Shown: piece after piece, positions 20,815-24,687 of the stretch
Position numbering within the stretch: the stretch's first letter is position 1
How the letters are laid out: each line of letters begins with the position of its first letter
NCBI GenBank assembly: GCA_045647905.1
Contig: JAZRMZ010000193.1
Coordinates: 1 to 24,687, forward strand
DNA from: SIG440 sp045647905
GTDB lineage: Bacteria; Bacillota; Clostridia; Monoglobales; Monoglobaceae
Length of the DNA stretch: 24,687 nucleotides
Direction of reading: 5' to 3'
The notes under the pieces: generated by a model
Databases searched by the model: none
Seen by the model: only the letters and a program-made list of their open reading frames with translations
Told to the model about the DNA's origin: nothing
Position numbers and translations under genes: made by a program

Positions 20815-21820
20815 AAGACTGACAGACGCATTTGGTTTTTCGGGATACGAAGACGAAGTGCGGCATATTATAATGGAAGAAATCAATGATTGTGATGTTG
20901 ATATTTCGGTTGACAGCATGGGCAATCTGGTTGCATTCAAGCTGGCTGATGAAAACACCGATGCAAAGACTGTTATGTTTGCGGCGCATATGGATGAGGT
21001 TGGTTTTATTGTGACAGATATTACCGATGAAGGATATATTAAGTTTGACTGTGTTGGCGGTGTTGAACCCAAAGTGATGATTTCACAAAGAGTTATGATC
21101 AACGGTCATTGCGGCGTTGTGGGCTTGAAGCCAATTCACCTCACAACCAAGGAAGAACGCCAAAGCACGCCGCCTATGGATGCTCTTTTTGCGGATATTG
21201 GTGCGAAAAGCCGTGAGGAAGCAGAGGGGATTGTTCAAAAGGGCGATTATTTTGGTTTTGACAGCGATTACAGAGAGTTCGGAAATCAAATAAAGGCAAA
21301 AGCCATTGATGACCGTCTTGGATGTATGTTTATGATTGAAATTCTCAAAAGAAAATGGAATGTGAATGTGGTTTGTGCATTCACTGTTCAGGAGGAAGTG
21401 GGTCTTCGGGGCATAAAAACTGCGGCAAGGGGCATAAATCCTGATTATGCGGTTGTTCTTGAAGTGACAAGCTGTAATGATATGACGGGAGTTCCCGAAA
21501 ATCTGAGGGTCACAACAATGGGGAAAGGCCCTGCTTTGACCATTCTGGATTCTGCCTGCAAAACCAACAGGGAATTGGTGGGTTTGTTGGCTGATGCCGC
21601 CAAGTCACGGAATATACCGTGGCAATTCAAGGCTTCAACGGCAGGTGGAAACGATTCGGGGAATTTGTGTCTTGTTGACGGTGGAATAAAAACCGCATCG
21701 GTTTCGGTTCCGTGCCGGTATTTTCATTCAGCTTCCTGTGTGGTGGACAAACGTGATATTGATGCGTGCCGAAAACTGATCTGCGGCTTTCTTGAAGATG
21801 TAGGAAGGGGTGACAGATAA
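20801..21820 (+). CDS. M42 family metallopeptidase (operon gene 2)
   Basis: The protein has 339 residues and is the most canonical of the three. It starts MLLLKRLTDAFGFSGYEDEV, the usual family N-terminus, which is why I chose the ATG at 20801 although the GGGGGTG ribosome binding site is close; TTG at 20804 or 20807 would space better. Metal ligands are His63 with Asp65 (AAHMDEVG), Asp170 (AIDDR), Glu198-Glu199 (QEEVG), Glu221 (VLEVT) and His309 (RYFHS). STAGGNDSG is the expected substrate-side loop. Its start lies inside gene 1 and its stop TAA shares one base with the ATG of gene 3, so translation of all three is coupled. Confidence 0.94.
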   Translation: MLLLKRLTDAFGFSGYEDEVRHIIMEEINDCDVDISVDSMGNLVAFKLADENTDAKTVMFAAHMDEVGFIVTDITDEGYIKFDCVGGVEPKVMISQRVMINGHCGVVGLKPIHLTTKEERQSTPPMDALFADIGAKSREEAEGIVQKGDYFGFDSDYREFGNQIKAKAIDDRLGCMFMIEILKRKWNVNVVCAFTVQEEVGLRGIKTAARGINPDYAVVLEVTSCNDMTGVPENLRVTTMGKGPALTILDSACKTNRELVGLLADAAKSRNIPWQFKASTAGGNDSGNLCLVDGGIKTASVSVPCRYFHSASCVVDKRDIDACRKLICGFLEDVGRGDR

Positions 21821-22722
21821 TGAAGGATATTATTGAAGTTTTTTCGCCCGTGGGCTGTGAAGAAAAAATACGTGAGCTTTTGAAAAACCGACTCAGAGGC
21901 AAGTTTGACGAGATTGTTGTTGATAATATGGGTAATCTGATTGCAAAGGCGGGCAACGGAAGCCTTTGCGTTGAATGTGGAATGGACACGGTTGGAGTTA
22001 TGGTTGTTTCAACAGATGATTTGACGGCGAGGTTTGCTCCTGTGGGCAGCGTAAAGGCAAAGGATGTCCTTGAAAGACGGATTGTTTTTGAAAACGGAGT
22101 TTGCGGCGTGGTTTGTTGTGATGAAGGTAAGGATTCGGAAGATGCAAAGCTTTCGGACTTATATATAAAGTTTGAGGAACAAACAGCCAATATCGGTGAT
22201 TTTGGAGTTGTTGACCCCGAATTTGCCGAAGATGACTGCGCTTATGTTGCGTATGGTTTAAAGGGGCGTATTGCTCTTGCGGCTGTATGTGAGGCTGTTG
22301 ATTTTGTGGAGGAAATGAACGATGTGACGTTGTTGTTTTCGGCACAGAAGCGATTTGGCGGCAAGGGGCTCAGAGCCTTTTTCGGGGCGAATAGTTTTGA
22401 AAAGGTGATTACCGTTGACGGGTGGAACGGTGACGGATGTGTTATTGTTGCAAAGGATGAACACGTTGTTGCCAATCCGTTTCTGAGAAAAGACCTTGAA
22501 AAGCTGGTTGTTGACAATGGTATTGATGCGGAAACGGTGGTTACGGATGAAAACTTCTATATGAATTTCATCAGCATAACCTGCGGAGACCCGTGTGTGG
22601 CGGTTGGTGTTCCTGCTGTTTGTGAACCCGGCGAACCTGACAGAGTTGGCAAGACTGATTTTGATACGGCAGTTAAGTTGCTTGTGGGTATTTTGAAAGG
22701 AGTGCGGGGAAAGTGTTTGTAA
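21820..22722 (+). CDS. M42 peptidase paralogue predicted to be catalytically inactive (operon gene 3)
   Basis: This 300-residue protein aligns with genes 1 and 2 from start to end, for example VFSPVGCEEKIRELLKNRL and VVDNMGNLIAKAG at the N-terminus. Four of five metal-ligand positions are changed. AHMD has become CGMD (His to Gly54), ALDNR/AIDDR is GLKGR (Asp to Lys148), the Glu-Glu pair is Lys177-Arg178 (AQKRFG), and the final RYxH segment is replaced by VPAVCEPGEPD. Only the fourth position, Asp200 (TVDGW), survives. The frame is intact with a good AGGAAGG site, so this is a maintained gene. I infer a structural or regulatory subunit of a mixed M42 particle. It is also rich in Cys (about nine). 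A distant but active peptidase with other ligands cannot be excluded. Confidence 0.8.
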   Translation: MKDIIEVFSPVGCEEKIRELLKNRLRGKFDEIVVDNMGNLIAKAGNGSLCVECGMDTVGVMVVSTDDLTARFAPVGSVKAKDVLERRIVFENGVCGVVCCDEGKDSEDAKLSDLYIKFEEQTANIGDFGVVDPEFAEDDCAYVAYGLKGRIALAAVCEAVDFVEEMNDVTLLFSAQKRFGGKGLRAFFGANSFEKVITVDGWNGDGCVIVAKDEHVVANPFLRKDLEKLVVDNGIDAETVVTDENFYMNFISITCGDPCVAVGVPAVCEPGEPDRVGKTDFDTAVKLLVGILKGVRGKCL

Positions 22723-22922
22723 AACAGATTTCTGTATTTTTGGAAAATAAGCCCGGTCAACTGGGGAAAATAACAGAAACACTGAAAGACGGGAATATTG
22801 ATATTCGTGCGTTCAGTATTGCCGCAACGGGCAGGGTGTCAATACGTACAGATAAAATGAATGAGGCGTATGAGGTTCTGAAATCAAAGGGTATTGAGAT
22901 TTTGTCTCAGGAAAGTATTTGA
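22713..22922 (+). CDS. Short ACT-domain protein
   Basis: The protein has 69 residues. It starts FVKQISVFLENKPGQLGKITETLKDGNIDIRAFSIA, the classic ACT opening with the NKPGxL ligand-binding turn, and closes with AYEVLKSKGIEIL. The segment between (ATGRVSIRTDK) is shorter than the usual strand FGILRLIVDDP, and the second ACT domain normal in the tandem-ACT family is missing. ACT domains bind amino acids and pair between subunits. The GTG start overlaps the end of M42 gene 3 by ten bases, with AGGAG and GGGG upstream. Its place in a peptidase operon suggests sensing of released amino acids, which is inference. Confidence 0.8.
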   Translation: MFVKQISVFLENKPGQLGKITETLKDGNIDIRAFSIAATGRVSIRTDKMNEAYEVLKSKGIEILSQESI

Positions 22923-22931
22923 GGTTGAATT

Positions 22932-23309
22932 ATGGAAAAAAAGAAATGTATTTTATATGACAACAGAATGTGCGATAATTGCGGTGAATGTAATATGTGT
23001 GACCTTGACCCCAAAAAGGTTTGTGACAGTTGTGGGGCATGTCTTGATATGGATGATGATTACAACACACTTGACATTGACCTGGTTATGGAGGATAACG
23101 ATGAACCTGAACTGCTCAGTTATGAGGAGTTGTTTCCTGACGAGGCCTTTGGCGGAGACCGCAAAGGCTGGGACGATGAAGATGAAGACGATTATGAAGA
23201 CTACGATGATGCTGACGGATTTTATGATGATGAAGATTTTGATTATGACGAGGCTGACGAAGAAGATGATTTAAGACGTGATTTTGGTGACTTTTTTGGC
23301 AGAGGATAA
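22932..23309 (+). CDS. Cys-rich metal-binding protein with very acidic tail
   Basis: The protein has 125 residues. The N-terminal 40 hold eight Cys (6, 14, 17, 20, 23, 31, 34, 37) in a C-x2-C-x2-C-x2-C and C-x2-C-x2-C array (MCDNCGECNMCDLD, VCDSCGACLDM). This would suit one or two metal or iron-sulfur sites, but it is not the exact ferredoxin pattern. From about residue 45 on, Asp, Glu and Tyr dominate, ending DFGDFFGRG. I know similar unnamed proteins only as clostridial hypotheticals and assign no function. GAGG lies seven bases before the ATG. It starts nine bases after the ACT gene and is the last gene before the operon terminator. Confidence 0.78.
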   Translation: MEKKKCILYDNRMCDNCGECNMCDLDPKKVCDSCGACLDMDDDYNTLDIDLVMEDNDEPELLSYEELFPDEAFGGDRKGWDDEDEDDYEDYDDADGFYDDEDFDYDEADEEDDLRRDFGDFFGRG

Positions 23310-23355
23310 AAAGTGCCATTCCGAGCACAGTCGTGTTTGGAATGGCACTTTTCTT
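23308..23355. terminator. Bidirectional Rho-independent terminator
   Basis: AAAAGTGCCATTCC (23309-23322) pairs perfectly with GGAATGGCACTTTT (23339-23352) around a 16-base loop. Runs of A before and T after give a U-tract on both strands. It ends the M42 operon and the convergent 47-codon gene. Confidence 0.9.
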
Positions 23356-23361
23356 TACATA

Positions 23362-23505
23362 TCAAGCGGCAAAGCCGTCATTTGTCAATTCTTCAAGCTC
23401 TTGTTCGCATTCGCTGTATGTGTCGCCGCTGAGAACAAATTCGTTTCTTTCGTTAAGTACTTCATAGTGTCCGTTCTTTGCAATTATTTTGTAAATGTTT
23501 TTCAT
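23362..23505 (-). CDS. Small protein of unknown function (47 residues)
   Basis: The translation runs from MKNIYKIIAKNGHYEVLNER to a helical SECEQELEELTNDGFAA. A short beta-strand pair followed by a helix is likely. I do not recognise the family. A near-perfect ribosome binding site (AAAGGAGATG) lies five bases before the ATG, the reading frame fills the space between a bidirectional terminator and birA, and codon use resembles that of its neighbours. A TTGACA (23554-23549 on this strand) may belong to its promoter, though the -10 box is weak. With these signals I regard it as a real gene that length cut-offs would miss. Confidence 0.72.
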   Translation of the reverse strand: MKNIYKIIAKNGHYEVLNERNEFVLSGDTYSECEQELEELTNDGFAA

Positions 23506-23568
23506 ATAAACATCTCCTTTCTGTAATTTCAGTATACAAAAAGGAGTGTGTCAAAAAACGGACAGTGA

Positions 23569-24363
23569 CTAAATGAAATTTTGACTTCCCAATGAAATTT
23601 CGCCTGATTTCAAAACAACAGTTTCTTGTGTGTCGAGACGAACAATCAGGTTTCCTTCTATATTAATATCAATTGCAGTTCCGTGATAAGTTTCACCATT
23701 TTGAGTGAAGTTTATTTTTTTGCCCAGAACGAGCGAAAAGCTTTTGTATTCATCAATTAGTGCCTGAGTTCCGCAGAGTGGGCGCAAAGTATTGAGTTGA
23801 TTGATTATTTCCCCGGCAATAACGTTACGGTTTACCGTTGTGTTCAGAGATCCTGCAATGGATTTTAATTCCCCGGGAAATACTTCGGTTGAAATGTTAA
23901 GTCCAATGCCTATTATTATATAGGAAAGAATTCCCGAATCGCTTCCTGCTTCGGCAAGTATTCCGCATATTTTTTTGTTATCAACAAAGATGTCGTTTAC
24001 CCATTTAACTTGCGGTTTTTTGTCGCATAGTGTCGAAACACAGCGACAAACGGCAACTGCTGCGGCAATTGTGAGGGCGGCAGGGTCAAGAATTCTGCCG
24101 TCGGGACATAGCAGAATGCTCATATATAATCCTGTGTGTGCAGGCGAGTAAAATGTTCTTCCAAGTCTGCCGCGTCCTGCAGTCTGGTGGTTGGCAATCA
24201 CAACGGTGTTGTTTTTTGCTCCGTTTTGCGCAAGTTTTTTTGCGTAACTGTTGGTGGAGTCAACCGTATCAAGAACATAAATATCAAAATTTTTGGGATT
24301 GTCAAGATGCGAACCAATGTTTTTTGAGGATAAATCCGGGATTTCTCTGTTGAGTTTTTCCAT
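23569..24363 (-). CDS. birA: Biotin--[acetyl-CoA-carboxylase] ligase, single-domain type
   Basis: The enzyme makes biotinyl-AMP and attaches biotin to carboxylase carrier domains. The 264-residue protein has the BPL catalytic domain: DTVDSTNSYA, the biotin-AMP loop GRGRLGR (63-69), and KWVNDIFVDNKKICGIL (Lys120 on; usual form KWPND, here with Val), followed by IGIGLN. The small C-terminal SH3-like domain is present (YHGTAIDINIEGNLIVRL). There is no N-terminal winged HTH, so it is not a transcriptional repressor like E. coli BirA. The ATG at 24363 lies 12 bases after AAAGGA; other in-frame starts overlap that site. It is monocistronic, transcribed away from the rRNA promoter. Confidence 0.93.
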   Translation of the reverse strand: MEKLNREIPDLSSKNIGSHLDNPKNFDIYVLDTVDSTNSYAKKLAQNGAKNNTVVIANHQTAGRGRLGRTFYSPAHTGLYMSILLCPDGRILDPAALTIAAAVAVCRCVSTLCDKKPQVKWVNDIFVDNKKICGILAEAGSDSGILSYIIIGIGLNISTEVFPGELKSIAGSLNTTVNRNVIAGEIINQLNTLRPLCGTQALIDEYKSFSLVLGKKINFTQNGETYHGTAIDINIEGNLIVRLDTQETVVLKSGEISLGSQNFI

Positions 24364-24401
24364 AATATTGTCCATTCCTTTGTACAAATTGTTATAAAAC
24401 A

Positions 24402-24429
24402 AGTATATCACAAATCAGGTTTTTGTCAA
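24402..24429 (-). promoter_or_regulatory. SigA-type promoter of birA
   Basis: Reading on the minus strand, TTGACA (24429-24424) and TATACT (24407-24402) have a 16-base spacer. It is back to back with the rRNA promoter P1. Confidence 0.75.
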
Positions 24430-24463
24430 CAAAGTAAAACTGAAAATTTTTTTACAAAAACTG

Positions 24464-24492
24464 TTGACATTTTTCGAGCTGTGTGTTAATAT
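24464..24492 (+). promoter_or_regulatory. rRNA operon promoter P1
   Basis: TTGACA (24464-24469), a 17-base spacer and TAATAT (24487-24492), followed 94 bases later by a second promoter of the same kind. Tandem strong promoters with a following leader are typical of rrn operons. Confidence 0.7.
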
Positions 24493-24557
24493 AGACGAGT
24501 TGCGCCAAGCGGAACGGTTGAGTCGAAAAAAAATTTAAAAAAAGTTTTAAAAAAGAC

Positions 24558-24586
24558 TTGACAAAGTAAGAATGGTGTGATATAGT
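24558..24586 (+). promoter_or_regulatory. rRNA operon promoter P2
   Basis: TTGACA (24558-24563) and TATAGT (24581-24586) have a 17-base spacer. A- and T-rich tracts just upstream (24529-24552) could serve as an UP element. Confidence 0.75.
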
Positions 24587-24589
24587 AGA

Positions 24590-24687
24590 TAAGCTCCTCA
24601 ACGAGAGGAAGCAATGATGTTTGAAAAGTACACAGTGAGAAAAGCGGTAATATTAAAGTACAAGAGTACAATATTACGACAATTGCA
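24590..24687 (+). ncRNA. Probable pre-16S rRNA leader (16S gene outside window)
   Basis: After P2 comes AAGCTCCTCAACGAGAGGAA, then GATGTTTGAAAAGTACACAG, which resembles the CTTTGAAAACTAAACAG-like sequence that precedes 16S genes in Firmicutes. A hairpin follows: GTAATATT (24647-24654) with AATATTAC (24670-24677), plus GTAC/GTAC around the loop AAGA. The 16S gene itself is not reached, so the call rests on promoters and leader alone. Confidence 0.65.

Overview
The window looks like chromosomal DNA of an anaerobic, endospore-forming Clostridia-type Firmicute. It is fairly AT-rich, has strong purine-rich ribosome binding sites and textbook TTGACA/TATAAT promoters, and encodes a SpoIIQ-like M23 peptidase, the sporulation sigma factor SigH, a Pta-AckA acetate pathway and a DUF1858 protein. 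No phage, integrase, transposase, CRISPR array or tRNA was seen. The accessory signals are small repeats and amplified HTH regulators.

Layout. 1-2500: 3' part of the M23 peptidase, a GDSL/SGNH esterase, a PHP-domain protein and a small unknown gene on the minus strand. 2500-3636: a cluster of short Xre-type regulators (two intact, one with an in-frame stop, two 3' fragments) interleaved with copies of a palindromic intergenic repeat (family 1). 3637-7925: tmcAL on the minus strand, diverging from pta-ackA, then sigH. 7926-9064: a non-coding stretch with a perfect inverted repeat and tandem DnaA-box-like 9-mers, a DUF1858 gene, then a second repeat family (family 2). 9065-12726: a lipoprotein with a Cys4 Ada-like C-terminus, another Xre regulator and a PMCA-type calcium ATPase. 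12742-15926: minus-strand operon tsaE-tsaB-D,D-carboxypeptidase, diverging from a dCMP-deaminase-like gene. 16235-19560: a UPF0371/DUF1846 protein and a Na/Pi cotransporter with PhoU-like tail, both minus. 19786-23309: a tightly packed plus-strand operon of three M42 aminopeptidase paralogues, a short ACT-domain protein and a Cys-rich acidic protein. 23362-24363: a 47-codon gene and birA, both minus. 24464-24687: tandem promoters and leader typical of an rRNA operon, so a 16S gene probably starts just beyond the window.

Genes that plausibly work together are pta and ackA (acetyl-CoA to acetate plus ATP), with the acetate-using tRNA enzyme TmcAL next door; TsaE and TsaB (t6A tRNA modification); and the M42 operon. 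The third M42 protein in that operon has lost four of the five metal-ligand positions and the ACT protein could sense amino acids, so the cluster may encode a mixed peptidase particle with a pseudo-subunit and a sensor. That operon is the best candidate here for something undescribed. The Xre/repeat array and the two repeat families are the next most interesting features.
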